A DNA stretch of 64,000 nt from Brasenia schreberi. Taxonomy: Eukaryota; Streptophyta; Magnoliopsida; Nymphaeales; Cabombaceae. The translations under genes were made by a program, and so were the position numbers. The notes beneath the pieces were generated by a model. The model had not been told where the DNA came from, did not search any database, and saw only the letters and a list, made by a program, of their open reading frames with translations. The stretch lies in NCBI GenBank assembly GCA_036023115.1, contig JAYKKT010000073.1, forward strand, positions 11,327,001-11,391,000. The letters are read 5' to 3'. Positions 12,360 to 28,100 of the stretch are shown here, piece by piece (position 1 is the first letter of the stretch; the number at the start of each line of letters is the position of its first letter).

Positions 12360-13050
12360 TTGTGGGTAGATTTGATATAATCCAGCCATGCAGACATGCT
12401 TAAGTTAGTGAAAACCCACTTTTAAGACGCCAAAATCTAATGGTTCCAGAACGGGTCAGAAAAAATATCTTCCATTTAAATTCAGTTCATGCCATGCAAA
12501 TGTTTATTTTCTATCAAATTGGTCTTGATGAATCTGTCTATATGGTTAGATTTCAGCAACTAGCACCATGGTGAAATGGGTAGACTCTCTTGCAGGATTC
12601 TTATCACCCAGCTAGAAGCTAGCTGCCTCTAAGTCAAGAGGAGCTAGCTACTGCTCTCTCAGCTAAAAGTCAACTGGAAAGAGCCTTCAACTTAAAGGAC
12701 TCAAGTTTAATACTGGAGGGTAGACAAGGCCGGTCTTAACCGGCTCAGCAGTTCCAACTGAAACTAAACCGTGTCAGAAACTGGCTGAACTTGGAACTAG
12801 AACCAGGCCCGCAACCAGAGAGCACCCGGTTCAGCCTTCCTATCAAAAAAGCTCATGCTGGAACCTTGCTATTTTCTTGGCTTTGTTGGTTGTTTCTACT
12901 AGCCACAATATTTAGCTCTGTAAAACAGATTACTAGATCTAAACTGTGAGTATGAAGTACATCTTATGTGTTGGTGCTTAGATTCCCCCATTAGGTGCGC
13001 ACATGCACACACAACTTGATAGAATGGAACAGAAAAATGATCAAATGGTC
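12360..13050. other. Non-coding region in copy B
   Basis: No gene recognised. Around 12730-12840 it contains CGGTT/AACCG-rich phrases shared with 3235-3300, 18880-18960 and 35040-35330, probably a degraded MITE-like repeat family. Confidence 0.4.
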
Positions 13051-13055
13051 ACACA

Positions 13056-13175
13056 AGGAGCAATAGATCACCTGGCTAGAGGGTTAACTCACAAGTTGGA
13101 GGTCAGGAGTTCGATATCAAGGGCGTGCATCTGGCTTTCACTTGGTCACTGTAGTCACACACCAAAAAAGGAAAT
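13056..13175 (+). mobile_element. tRNA-derived SINE
   Basis: A box-B-like GTCAGGAGTTCGATATC near 13103 is preceded by a weak box A and followed by GCATCTGGCTTTCACTTGG. It resembles the copies near 16150 and 34050. Confidence 0.5.
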
Positions 13176-14789
13176 GTAACAAATAAGGAAATAATCTATA
13201 TCGATCTTTAATTCAACATGAATCTCAAAATATATTTTTCACATTAAGAGCACTATAAAATTACACACCGTGCTCCCCAAATGGATCAATCTTACAGACA
13301 AAACCACCCAATGCATCTTTTGCCATCACTTCTCGAGATCTTCCATTCATCTCTTCTTGAATTGGAAGCTTAAAAGTAATATTGATATAAATCTTTGGAA
13401 AATATACTGAATGGTGATGTCCCACAACCAGAATAGAACCCAATTCACCACCAATTATTTCAATCACCAACTTGGAGAAAGAAAGGGCTTACCCGAATTA
13501 TGCGAAGTGTTGAAGAACTTATTACAAGTCCACCAAATACTTTATTGGAATTAGGTTCCAAGCCTTAATAAATTCCTCTCTACTTGAGCAGGAAGGCAAG
13601 CGAAGAAAGCAAAAGCAGAGAAATGCTAGCAGAAGACAAAACAGTTCTTTTGAAACCGCTTTAACCAAGGTCAAAGGAGCATCGAGACACACATAATCAG
13701 CATATCAATTCTAGTTCTGATCTTTCTTAATTCTAACAGTAGTTTTCTTACTGTAGCTTAGGGTTTTCCCTTTTTGTTTGTAATTTCTTCTAATAGATCT
13801 TTCTCAATAAGACCAATTTATTTCTCTTCATCTTTCTATAATATCTCATTTCTTGAATCTTGAGTGAGGACCGCATCCCTCTACCTCATTCACGCCATCG
13901 TTTTTAAGGTATCTCGAGGAAATAACTAGGAAACTTGGTGGAGTATTCTTAGGAGCCCACAATTGCTTGAGCCCCGTAAAAATCTCCTCAAGACAGAGGT
14001 CAATGTTCTCCAACAAACCCCGCGTTGCAAGATCATTGAAGGTGTTTCTTTGAAGCGTGCTACATTGAGATGAGGAAAAAGCGATCGGGATGATTGGTTC
14101 GTATTCTCACTGAAATTTGTTGAATGATATGGATGGTGAGAACAAACTGAAGTTGATGCTTCATATGTAGGTCGCCATCCGAAGCACATAGTGGGCTTCT
14201 ACTTTCCGATCACTTGGTCAGCACTTAAACCTTCCAAAGCTTGTCAACCTACCAGAGTTGCTTACGTGATCAGCACAACTTGTGGATCATCTACTTTCCG
14301 ATCACTCGGTCCACTTGAAAGTAGATGGATTCCTTTAGTTGTGGCATGCTTGAATTGACATGTTCATGTTTTATGGTCTGCCAAACTTGTTCAAAGTAGC
14401 ACAAAGAGCAAGAGCTCACCTGGCTTGTGGATCATCTACTTTAGAGACTTCAAAGTAAAAAAATTAATATCAAAAAGTATGTTTAGGAAATTGGGGCCAA
14501 GAGAAAGAAGAGGTGTAGTTGGTTCTACACAGAGAAAAGGTAAGAGCATTAGGTGTGTGTGTGTGTGTGCGTGCCTTTTGTAGGATGCCTTTTGGTTCTT
14601 TAAAGGTTTTGCCTTTAGTTTAATCACACAACACCACGCTGTTTTTAGTTTAAAGCTCGCTCAACTTTCTACAAACAAACAATATCCCTTTACATCCTTT
14701 TTAGTTAGTTCCTCCATACTGCCTGAGGCTGCGCACTCTCTCTCTCTCTCGTATATATGAGAGAGAGAGAGAGAGAGAACTCTCTCCTC

Positions 14790-15690
14790 TCTACTTATGA
14801 TATGCTTATTTATTACTTTTTTTTATGACATGAATATAATTTAAAAATTTTAAGAGACTTTGAAGAAAATGAAGGATAATATTATTGTAATGGTTAAACA
14901 TTAGTACTCACCGTCAATAATGGGTAAGATTCAATCTCTCTCTATATATATAAAAAGGAGCTAGATAATTGTGTTAAAAGAACCTTTAAGATGAAGGTCA
15001 ATAGTTACAATAACCAAGTGCGCGTATCTGGTAGGGCCCTGCGGCTTGGGACTAACCAAAACCAAAAACTGAGTTTTTTTATACACTAAATGGAGTCAGC
15101 TACATAGAATTATTAGTTATCATTTTGCTCAATCTTCTACAATATTAACATAATTTATAAAGAAAATGTAAGATGTGCTTTATTGTTTTCTCCATAACAC
15201 TTATGACTCTCCTTTTACCTTATACTTGAGGGAGCTCCATCTAAGCCATTATCCAATAAAAACAAACGATTTACTGAGGGTACAACTCTGAGGTCAGGAT
15301 CCCCGAAATTTAAACTCCTTTCAGTATCAGTTTTGCAGGTCCTGTAAGGCCCCAAATTTTCAAGTTACAAGCAGTATCCGATTCTTGCCGTAGGCCTCAA
15401 CATGTGTTGAGCCGCTTCTGTTCTAGGGCCAATACTAAACACCAAGGCTTACTGTTAAAACCATAACTACCAGAGGCAAAACACAAAAGACAAGCTACTG
15501 CTAGATAGAAGTATGTACTATAATAGTTTGTGGGACATCTATTAAATACAAGGAGCCATAACTGAAGCAGGAAAAGCAAGTTACCAAAAGGGAATGCAGC
15601 ATTCTTGCAACTATGCATTAAAACTATTTATGAGACTAAAACCTTTCCTACTTCCTAATAAACTATGAATTCCATCACATTATTTCCAAT
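14790..15690. other. Intergenic region downstream of the stomagen gene
   Basis: No supported gene. 14973-15050 is a degraded SINE (GGTCAATAGTT then ATCTGGTAGGGCCCTGC). A hydrophobic 73 aa frame at 15618-15397 (-) matches no family I know. Confidence 0.4.
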
Positions 15691-15813
15691 ATCCTTCATT
15701 TTCTGACCTTGTGAGATTGGTAAATGGACAAGAATTCCTTGGTAAAAAAGCCACAGTAAATACTAGCTGTTCGTTCTAAGAGTAAACTCTGTTTTCTCTT
15801 TCCACTTTGTTTT

Positions 15814-17576
<1,763 letters not shown>

Positions 17577-17623
17577 TGATGGAGATGTGGAGAAGAGAAA
17601 CGATGAAGCAACGAGGAAGGTGA

Positions 17624-17640
17624 TAGATAGATATAAAGGG
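17624..17640 (-). promoter_or_regulatory. Possible TATA box of the stomagen gene
   Basis: On the - strand CCCTTTATATCTATC lies about 50-65 nt before the start codon at 17576. Position and sequence suit a TATA element with a short leader. No experimental support. Confidence 0.35.
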
Positions 17641-17644
17641 TAGG

Positions 17645-19340
17645 TGAAAGTTTTGGTAGGCCGTTTGCCAGCAACATGAAACACGCTAATTTAGCATCTT
17701 TGAAGCGAATAGGACATTTTGACAGTCAAACTCTGTCAGGAGGAGGACAGTTGCATAGATCCTAGCTCCATTAGACAACATGAGATCCTAACCGTCCAGA
17801 TGCTAAATTATTAAATGCAACTGCATTCCATTTGGCAGGAAAGCTCTGATGCACAGCAACTCCTTACATCATGATAAGAGTCTCTCTTTATATATATATA
17901 TATATATATGGTGTCGATGAGAAAACAAATGGAGGACACGGGTAATTTCGAAATTCATGAATAGGAGGACAATAATACAATGTGTTATCTTATATAATTG
18001 ATAATATCTCATCAAACTAAAAAACCTCAAGTGTTTCTAAGTTGATGATCAAATAATAACAGTCATTACCATGAAGTGTGCGTGACATGACACTAATCTA
18101 TCTTTAAGTTAAAAAATTTAGTTAACAAATACTCAAAATAATTAGTGCTAAGACAAAGTGTGAACATTGAGCCCCGGTGTCCCAAACAAAAGTTAATACC
18201 CTGATAAAGTGAGTTCCAGTTCCGCGAGCTGCAATCAAACACCCCCTAGACTCCATTACTTGAGAAGAACAAAGTTGAAGTCTTGGACTTAACCACAACA
18301 GGGAGACAACTTCCTCCTCCTCGTACGAGGAGGGTGCAGGATTAAGCATTCTTCGCATTGAACACTTTGCTTTGTTGAAATTGTGGTATCATACCTTATA
18401 TATATTTTAATTCATAATGGCAAGCACACAGTACCCGTACCCATGTGACATTAGCTTCAAGATCATCCACAATAATGTGGACAAGTGACAAGCCAGTGTT
18501 TGCTCACTTTTGAAAGGCCTTTTACGGCACTGATAATATGGTGACTACACAGTAAGTCCCAAGAATCAAGAAGAAGCATTGATTCACTGCACCTGTAAAA
18601 TTTAAAATCTGAAAAAATTGTTGCAGACTGAAGTACTCGAACGAAAGCCTGAACTCTTAAGATGCAAGTCCAGGTTTTCTTGGCCAGTTCAAGTAGAAAA
18701 ACATTAGGGTTACCAACTGTGCTCTGGTTTCTCAACATAAAACCCTAAAAGCCAGCAGATGTAGAAAAAGAAAAAGAAACACTTCCTTTTCACTTCTCAA
18801 TGGACCGACAAATCCATCTTAATTTATTTTCGGGCCGTTCAGAAAAAAAATACAACAGCCACAACTAGACATGACCGATTTTCGGGTCACACCGCCGGTT
18901 CCGGTTAATCAGGAACACCTCCAGTTTCGGTTCTCGTTTGAGGCCCAGATCATCTGGAATGGGGAAAAAACAGAAAAAATAAAATTTCTGTAGTTTTCAG
19001 GTAGACACAAACACAACCTATTGTGTTGTGTACAAAATTGCCAGTCCTAGTATTATCATTCATATTAATCGCCTTTTGAGACACAATACCACACTATATC
19101 ACAAACAGAGTTTCACATCTTAAGATACAAAGATGTATCACAGTGTATTATAAGATACAAGAAGAGCATCATAGGCATGTCCTACCTGTTTTGTAATGGT
19201 TCCTTTGTTAAAGTTTACCATACCTATTGATACATGGCGTGTCGTTGAACAAAGTTTTGCATATTATGGCAGAACACGATGGATTATTTAGTAAAGACAC
19301 ATGGTAATCAATCAGAATATGGAAGCAGAATTGTGGGAGA
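17645..19340. other. Region upstream of the stomagen gene
   Basis: No supported gene. It contains a short (TA)n at 17890-17910, a telo-box-like AAACCCTAA near 18740 and a CCGGTT-rich repeat (18866-18960) starting ACTAGACATGACCG. A 91 aa frame at 18738-18463 (-) is unrecognised. Confidence 0.35.
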
Positions 19341-19542
19341 CAACTCCAGCGGCAACAGCTCAATTGGTTCTTGGGGATCAGATGGGCGTTACTTGTCACG
19401 GTGCTAAGTGACTTCCCTTATCAGGGCAATAGCCCTCCCTTTGTACCCAAAAACAAAAAGTATTAGCAGTTTATATCTGTTCATTGTTTTCTATATGTAA
19501 TGCCAGATTCGCATTCATGATCGTTGCACTTGAGTTTTTCTT

Positions 19543-19645
19543 TTAATGGTACAATGGGGAGGCCGAAGCCAGATGCAAACCCCGAGGTTTCGAACTCATG
19601 ACCACCTACTTGTGAGATGACCCCTTAGCCACGTGAGATACTGCT
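19543..19645 (-). mobile_element. tRNA-derived SINE, inverted
   Basis: On the - strand: box-A-like GGCTAAGGGGTCATC, box-B-like GGTCATGAGTTCGAAAC and tail GGCTTCGGCCTCCCCATTG, the family seen at 3050 and 16150. Confidence 0.6.
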
Positions 19646-20037
19646 CTTTGCACTTAATTATTTAATGATTATGATCATAATATACAAGTGACATCAATTC
19701 AAGATGATTTTGCAGTGTCTGCTTCATGAAGGTAAAAACAATTGAATCTGATTCTTAGTTGACACTGTTTATGGAACTCTTCCACAGACTCTCTGCACAG
19801 CTTTCTTTATCCCTTCCAGATCAAGTGAGATTTTTAAGTGCACCTCCTGAACCTGTACTAAGCAAATCAGATAATTAGTTATCGATTGAATGACACGGAA
19901 TTGGAATGACCAAAATTTGTAGGTATATAAATAAGCACAGCTTCTTTGTTGACCTTTGATCTTTCTAAGTTGCCACCTTTTTTTGTGTGTGTGTGGGGTG
20001 TGGGAGGGTGTTTTGCACACATGATTCCTGTGTCCAG

Positions 20038-20145
20038 ACCGGACAGTTACCATGAAATCCGATAACCCCCTCTAGCAACGGACTGGATGGCCAGTCCAGT
20101 CGTTATCAAATAAGGTTGCCAAGAATGGCCACCCTATTTGTAACA
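20038..20145 (-). repeat. Truncated 3' LTR of Copia-2
   Basis: Its start (TGTTACA read on the - strand from 20145) follows the polypurine tract AAGTGGGAGA (20146-20155). About 108 bp match the 5' LTR start at 28575; beyond 20038 the match ends abruptly. Confidence 0.75.
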
Positions 20146-20356
20146 TCTCCCACTTGGTCATTCGAGTCAAGTATATCGATATACTAGTTTTCCTCCCACT
20201 TTTCTAGGGTTTTTCCTAGTTATGTCGTTTCCTTATTACAATTGAAATCAGAACCTATTGTTTGGTTATTTCCCAACACAACATTTTATCTGTCGTATGG
20301 TTGTTTACCTATACAACATCAGTCATCCGTTGTGTGGTTATTACCTTACACAACAA

Positions 20357-23300
20357 TCAAACATATCTCAAACCCATGTTAGTAACATGTGTGGAGAAAA
20401 GTTCCTCTGTTATGCCTTTTGTTAAGGGGTATGCCAACATATCTTCTATTGGCATGTATAAGATGGATATTTCCTTTCTCATAACCATATCATGAACATA
20501 GTGGTATTTTACCATTATATGCTTGCTTTTGGAGCAATCAGCTCCATTCTTGATAAGAGTAATTGCTACATTGTTATCACAATAGATAACTACTGGCTCA
20601 TTTATTATTTCTAACTTCAATTCTCATATGAAACGACTTATCCAGACAGCACTCGTTGCAGCCATATAGTAAGCTACATACTTAGTTTCTTGTGTATTCA
20701 ATGCTACACAACCCTGTTTCTTACATGCCCAAGAAACAACACCACCTCCAAATAAGAATATTTATCCTAGGATTGATTTGCTGTCATCTTTGCTCCCAGC
20801 AAAGTCAGCGTCTGAGTATCCTACGACTTTCAGTTCATCTGCTTGAAAACACAGTTTCAAGTCTTTTGTTACTTTCAGATATCTTAAAATCTTTTTCACA
20901 ACTACACAGTGCTGCCCACCAGGATTACTTTGATATCTACTTACAAGACTAACAGCAAAGCTTATATCAGGTCTTGTACACAACATAACATACATCAAGC
21001 TACTAACAGTTTGTGCATAAGGAACATTAGGCTTATCGTCTCCTTCACCGGAACAATCAACCTTACTCAATTTAACCCCTTTTGCAATAGGTGTATCTGC
21101 AGACTTGCATTCACCCATTTAAAACTTCTTGAGGATATAGTCAATATATATCTCCTAACTCAGGCATAAGAGTCTAGATTCTCTATCTCGAGAGATCTTT
21201 ATTCTCAGGATATAGGATGCTTTCCCCATATCCTTCATTTCGAACTTGGAATTCAACCATGACTTGGTTTTAACAATCATCTCGTTGTCGTTTCTAGTCA
21301 ACAATATGTCATCTACATATAATGACAAGATGACAAAGTGGCTCCCACTGTTCTAGACATATACACAGTGATCAAGTTGTTAGCCACAAACCCAAGTTCT
21401 ATAATGCCATTTTGAAAAGTCAAATACCATTGGTGAGGTCACTGTTTCAGGCCATATAGGGATTTTTTCAACCTATATACTTTATCTTCTTGGCCTTCAA
21501 CCACAAATTCTTCAGGCTGCTATATGTATATGATTTATTCTAAATCCCCGTTTAGAAAAGCTGTCTTTACATCTAACTAATGTAAATCTAAATCATAGTA
21601 TGCAGATATTGTCACGATTATACGTATGGATGCAAATTTTGCAACTGGGAAATATGTCTCAACATAATCTATTCTCTCTTTGTGCGAAAAACCCTTTGCA
21701 GCCAACCTCGCTTTAAACTTGTCGATCGTACCATCAACCTTGTATTTCTTTTTCAGAACACATTTACAGCCTATAACTTTCCTTCCTTTTGGCAAATCAG
21801 CAAATTCTCAGACTTGGTTTTTCTCAATGGATTCAATTTCCTCATCCATGGTTTCTCTCAATTTGTTGCTTCTAATGAGTTCATTGCTTGTTGATAAGTC
21901 AAGTTATCAATCAACTCATCTAAATATACTGAATTACACATTTCATCTGCAAGATAAGCGTGATAGTCCTTTAAGTAGGATGGAGTGGCTTTTGGCCTCT
22001 TATGTCTACTTAAGGTATCGGTAGTTTCAGGAAGATATTCTATGGGCTCAAAAGATGATTGGTTTAAGTCTACCAAATCATCAACACATTCCTCATTGTT
22101 TTTCAGGATGTCATTCTTAGTATCTTCTAAGAATTCAATATCTCTGCTTTCAATGAGTCCATGGTCCTTGTGATAAAATTGATATCCTTTTGAACCTTTT
22201 GGATATCCAATGAATATACATCTCAAGGACCTACTGTCTAGCTTATCTCTAGACTGATCAAGGATCTTTACATATGCAACAGATCACCACCTCCTGAGAT
22301 GACTTAGGTTGGATTTTCTTTCAAACCACATCTCATATGGTGTAGTTAATACAGCCTTACATGCTACTCTATTGAATATGTAAACTGTTGTACTTATTGC
22401 TTCTCCCCAAAATACCCTTGGAAGAGAGGCATCGATTAACATTGACCTTGTCATATTCAACAAGGTTCTATTATATCTTTCAGCTACACCATTTTGATGA
22501 GGTGTTCTAGGCATTGTATTCTGTTTTTCAATACCAAAGTCTTTGCAAAATTTTAAGAATTTTGTCTTAAAACTTTGATTGAATGCCCTAATTGATTTTT
22601 CACTTCTTGCTTATATTCTTTAAAAGCATCAAGTGCCTCAGATTTATGTGCCAAAAGATATAGATACATATATCTAGAGTAATCATCGATAAAGGTTATA
22701 AAATAACCCTTTCCCCGACGTGTCTTTACTCTAAAAGGTCCACATAAATCTGTGTGAATAACCTTCAACAAGGTTGTTACCCTTGTTGTTTCCTTGGGAA
22801 AAACTTTCCTCGTCATTTTTCTTTGTATACAAGCTTCACACTTGTTGAAAGTATTTTCCTCAAATTCAGGCAATAAGTCAAAGTTGGATAATTTCCTCAA
22901 CTTTTCCAAACTTATATGCCCTAGGTGTTTATACCACATATTCACATCAATAGTAAAGGCATTCTCAATATAAGTAGAAGATGTACTATTTTCATTGTCA
23001 CAAAGTTTGAACGGTCCTTGTTCTACATCAAATTCCTCAGAGAATAAAATTCTCCAATGCTTTCCCACAATCACCTTGTTAGGAATAAACCTAACATTAA
23101 AACATTTCTTTACTAAGGTAAGGACCGGGACCAGATTGCTCCTTATAGATGGCACAATTAACACATTAGTTTATACAATTGGTTTGCCTTGTACATATAT
23201 CCTGAAGGACCCAATACCCAGAACATCCGAGAAAGTACTATTTTCTATATAAACTCGATGTTTCTCAAGTTTTTATTCCTTCAGATCCATTGCTCCTTCT

Positions 23301-24372
23301 TTGGTCTTCAAGATATGCCGTGTAGCTCTTAAGTCTATCTACCAACATGTTACTAGGCGATCCAAATATAAGCATTCTGAAATCATGCGGATTATGTCCT
23401 GCTTCTTTTACTGTCCTCGTTGTGGGTTGTTTCCTCCACCTTTCTTATTTCGGTAGTCCCTTTTGTAGTGTCTCATCTTTCCATAGTTGAAACACTTAAC
23501 CCAAGAAGCGATTTCCTACGATTTCTTAAAATTTTGACCGCATTTCTTATTATTTTTGCCAAACTTCTTATTTGATTTTTTCTTATGGTTGTTTTTGGAG
23601 ATAGACGCTATCTTATCCTATATTACTAGCAATTTTTTTTTCTTGTTTTTGAGCATGTATTCTTGCTGTATTGCTAGTTTTAGGATAACTCCGAAAGGTT
23701 AATCTCAGGCCCTAATCTTAGGACAGTGGTGACCATGTTCCAAGACAGGGATAAACTATTCAATATTATTGATATCTATATTGGTTTAGGGATGACTGAT
23801 TTTGTTACGGCTAAGTCTCTAGTCATTACCAATATGTGGTTTACATGCTCAACTACATTGTCTTCTTCCTTCATTTTGAAGGAGTTATACTTTTGTAGTA
23901 ACAACTGCACATCCAATTTTGTAGTTGTATCATACTTAGCTGTTATTGAGTCAAACAACTCTTTAGCGGTCTCATATTTTTCAAAGACATTGATCAAGTC
24001 ATCATCCAAATAAGTCAACATGATTGTCCTTGTTGTGGTATCATCTTTCAGAAATATTTTATACATTTCTAATTGTTGCTCATTCGCGTCTGGGAGTGGT
24101 GGATGCATAGTTTCCTTTAATACGTACTCAACACCTTCAAGTGTTAGAGATAGAGGGATTCTTCTCTTCCATGTTTGGAAGTTGAGACTGTTTAACTTTT
24201 CAGTTTTTGTCAACTCAAACACACATATCCTAAAACTCATTTTTATGTGTTTGTCAATAGTAACAATTAATCGGTCTAAAAAGGAAACAAACACAAAACA
24301 AAGAGCATACATAGCAGGAATCATGTTAGTATGATGCATAATATCAAACAAGTATGCTAATGATAATTTCAT
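20357..24372 (-). pseudogene. gag-pol of Copia-2, several breaks
   Basis: Domains in order on the - strand. Gag (24372-23776) has ELFDSITAKYD. A zinc knuckle near 23480 (CFNYGKMRHYK) lacks its second cysteine. Pre-integrase and integrase (23164-22553) has HLGHISLEKL, TDLCGPF and FIDDYSRY, and integrase continues at 22514-22284 with PHQNGVAERYNR. Reverse transcriptase (21795-20762) has LYVDDILL near 21320. RNase H (20620-20357) has VIYCDNNVAI and ends MLAYPLTKG. In-frame stops and frameshifts separate the parts, so the copy is probably dead, though each catalytic block is easy to read. The enzymes would copy and integrate the element. Confidence 0.85.
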
Positions 24373-24880
24373 AAGCTCTTTGGGACAAATTCAAATTTTT
24401 TCCGAAGAGTTTCTGCCTTTGTACCCCTTAAATAATATCAAGGGCAAATATGTAATTTTATCTATTTGTCCCCTTCTTTTAATTTTGTAAAAAACTCAAA
24501 GACAAACTCGTAAAATTACTCTTTGGTATTTCTGTAAAATTCATAACGGATTAGGGTTAAAATCATAATTTTAACCCTCAGGCCGAATCTGTAATTTTTT
24601 CAAAAGTATAGGGGTAAATCTGTCTTTTAACCAGATAACAGAAAAAACTAGAAAGGGCAGAAAGGTAAAGTGACAGCTCGGTATTTCATAATTTTCACAA
24701 ATAGTTAAAGGGTAAAACGAACTTTTTGCTCAATAAGGGCAAAATAGTCTTTTTACTCAAAAATATCTGGATATTTTTGTAATTTTGCTGGATGGTAAAA
24801 TCGTAAATAGCTAAAATTGGCCGGGACAAAATGGACCTTTTAGTTTGTTGCTCGGGGCGGTTTTCTGGAAACCGCTGGCC

Positions 24881-24890
24881 CTGATACCAG
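24881..24890 (-). other. Primer binding site of Copia-2
   Basis: CTGGTATCAG on the - strand directly after the LTR end matches the complement of the initiator tRNA-Met 3' end used by most plant copia elements. Confidence 0.75.
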
Positions 24891-25130
24891 TGATGAAACT
24901 AGCCGCTGACCTCCACTAAAAGACTCTGTTTCTGTGTTGACGGTGAATCAGATGGTCGTCTCTTGGTTTCAGCAGCGGATGCGTGGAATGGTGTTGGAGT
25001 TGTAGAAGGTTTCCTCACAAGGGCTTCTCAAGGAGATCGGTTGTTTCTTTGCGAATTTCTCTATGTATTTTTCATGTATTTTTTTTGTGTCATTCCTCAC
25101 AGCGGATGTGTCATTTCTCAAGGGATCACC

Positions 25131-28100
25131 CATGCATTGCTGGTCCCAAGTCCGGATAAAGGAGGAGGGTTGTATTAGGCTTCCGACAGCCAGCGTAAAA
25201 CTTCGTTGGATTTCTACAACATGGATTACAAAAATTATGAGCATTGCTTTGGGGCGTCCCCGCCTAGCGACATACTGCAGAGCCCGAATGCAGTAAGAAG
25301 TAAGCAAGGGCCACTACATTTTCGCCCGAATGTAGTGAATCAATTGCAGAGAGGGTTCCCACATCATGGACGATATGGGTAAAGAAGTTAGTCCCGCTAC
25401 ATTGTCGCCCGAATGTAGTGAAAATTTTTCAGAGAGGGTCTTCACATTTTGATTATGGACGGATGCGGGGGGTAAGGAAGCTAGTCCTAGATAATAAGAT
25501 TCGTATTGATTCTTGGAATATCGGAATATTATCGGGTAAGCTAATAGAGGTAGTAGATACTATGATTCGGAGAAAGATTCATATTCTATGTTTACAAGAG
25601 ACAAAATGGGTTGGAGAAAAAGCAAAGGAGATAGAGGATACAGGTTTTAAATTATGGTACTCAGGTAAAGAAAAGGCCCGAAACGGAGTTGGTATTATCA
25701 TAAATAAAGATTTAAAGGAGAGTGTAGTAGACATACAATGATATGGTGACCGAATCATGATATTAAAATTAGTGTTAGGAGTAGAGGTTTTGAATATAGT
25801 TTGTGCTTACGCACCCCAAGTAGGACTAGAAGATAGTATAAAGACAATTTTTTGGGAAGAGTTAGATAAGGTGTTTCAAAAGATTCTACACAGGGAGATG
25901 ATTTGTTTAGGAGGAGATTTAAATGGACATGTCGGTAAAGAGGCATTAGGATATTAAGGGATTTATGGAAACTTTGGTTGTGGGGATATAAACGAGGAAG
26001 GTAGGGAGATTTTAAATTTTGCTATGTCATTTGATCTCTTTATAGTCAATACAATCTTCAAAAAACGAGATGAACATTTAATTACTTATAAGAGTGGCTT
26101 ATCGCAAACACAAATTGATTACTTTATTTGTAGAAAAAAAGATAGAGCGTGTTGTAAAGATTGTAAGGTAATTCCAGGAGAAAGCTTAACCACCCAACAT
26201 CGACTTTTAGTGGACAAAGAAGAAAAGAGTACATCGAGCTATTCGGACTAAATAGTGGAACCTCAAAAGCAAGAAAAAGATATATTTAAACAGAAAGTCC
26301 TTCAAGGAGATGTTTGGAATTATGTTGGCACACCCTCTGATATGTGGAACAATATGGCTATACATATTAGGAAAGTGGCGAAATATATGTTAGGGGTATC
26401 TAAGGGAGGTGTACCGGCACAAAAAGAAGCTTGGTGGTGGAGTGAAGTAGTACAAAATAAAATCAAGACAAAGAGGGCATGTTACAAATTACATTATGCT
26501 AAGAAAACTAGTGAAACTTTATAAGCTTATAAGAAAGCAAAGAAGAAAGCAAAAAAGGCCGTTAGTGAAGCAAAAGCTAAAATTTGGGAGGACTTATATA
26601 AAAAACTCAACTCAAAAGAGGGTGAAAGAGATATTTTTAGGATAGCTAGGGCTAAAGATAAGAAAACTAAAGATCTTAATTATATTAGATACATTAAAGA
26701 CGAGGATGAAAAAATTTTAGTGGCAAATGATGATATAAGAAATAGATGGAAAAACTATTTTTATAATCTTTTTAATGAAAATAAAGATGTTAGTATTAGT
26801 TTAGGAGATTTAGCCAAGTCAGAAAAGTATATAAACCACAATTTCTACCAACGTATTCAAAAGAATGAAGTCAAAGAGGCTCTTAAACATATGAAGAGTG
26901 GTAAATTGGTAGGACCAGATAATATTCCTATATAAGTTTGGAAAATACTAGGAGAAATAGGAATCACTTGGCTCGTAAGACTATTTAATGAAATATGGAA
27001 AAACCAAAAGATGCCCGAGGAATGGAGAACAAGTACACTTATACCCGTATATAAGAACAAGGGAGACATTCAAAATTGTGCGAATTATCGAGGTATCAAG
27101 TTAATGAGTCATACTATGAAATTATGGGAAAGAATTATCGAACGTAGGTTAAGACAAGTATCAAGTACAACAGAGAACCAATTTGGATTTATGCCAGGTA
27201 GATCTACTATTGAAGCGATTCACCTTTTGAGACGTCTTATGGAACATTTTAGAGCAAAAAAGAAAGACCTTCACATGATATTTATTGATCTAGAAAAAGC
27301 TTATGATAGGGTATCGAGGGAGGTTCTTTGGAGAACTTTGGAAAAAAGAGGTATCCCATTGACATATATTAACCTTATAAGAGACATGTATGATGGTGTA
27401 AAAACATGTGTGAGGACTCATGAAGGAACGACAAACTTCTTTGAAGTTAATATTGGGTTACATCAAGGATCAACTTTAAGTCCATACTTATTTATAATGG
27501 TGATGGGTGAGTTAACAAAACATATTCAAGATGAAGTACCTTGGTGTATGTTATTTGCAAATAACATTGTGTTAGTGGAGGAGTCTAAGGAAAAAGTTAA
27601 TAGAAAATTGGAACTATGGAGAGAGACATTAGAAAACAAAGGCCTCCGACTTAGTAGAACAAAGATAGAATATATGAAATGTAAGTTTGATCATTTGGCT
27701 ACTTGAGAGGACATAGAAATTAAAATTGGCACACATTGCATTCCCCAAAAGGAAAGTTTAAATACCTAGGGTCAATTTTTCTGAGTGATGGAAGAATTGA
27801 TGGAGATGTTACACATAGAATTAATGTTGGTTGGTTAAAATGAAGAGGAGCATCAGGTATTCTTTGTGATAAGAAGATACTGTTAAAATTAAAAGGTAAA
27901 TATTATAGAGCAGCAATTAGGCCTGCCATGTTTTATGGTTCTGAGTGTTGGGCAGTTAATCATCAACATGTACAAAAGATGTTTGTGACAGAAATGAAGA
28001 TGTTGAGATGGATGAGTGGTCATACAAGAAAAGACCGTATACATAATGAGGTTATTAGAAACAAATTAGGAGTGGCACCAATAAAGGATAAAATGAGAGA

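Larger units (their letters stand above)
10730..14790. repeat. Segmental duplication, copy B
   Basis: It matches copy A (1800-4740) block by block in the same orientation, starting right after the Copia-1 right LTR. It holds about 2.3 kb (11540-13900) that A lacks, including a hAT-like element, a (TA)n array and a SINE. Confidence 0.7.

Noticed and set aside
13261..13470. 69 aa open frame on the - strand
   Set aside because: Reads like protein (HHHSVYF, CKIDPFGEHGV), but no family recognised and no splice partner found.
15397..15618. Hydrophobic 73 aa open frame on the - strand
   Set aside because: No homology known to me, lies downstream of stomagen, likely chance.
18463..18738. 91 aa open frame upstream of stomagen
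   Set aside because: No recognisable domain; could be leader or non-coding transcript.
19780..19812. miR396-like string (TTCCACAG...CACAGCTTTCTTT)
   Set aside because: Only partial match, no hairpin, and it lies in the last coding exon of the S1-domain gene.
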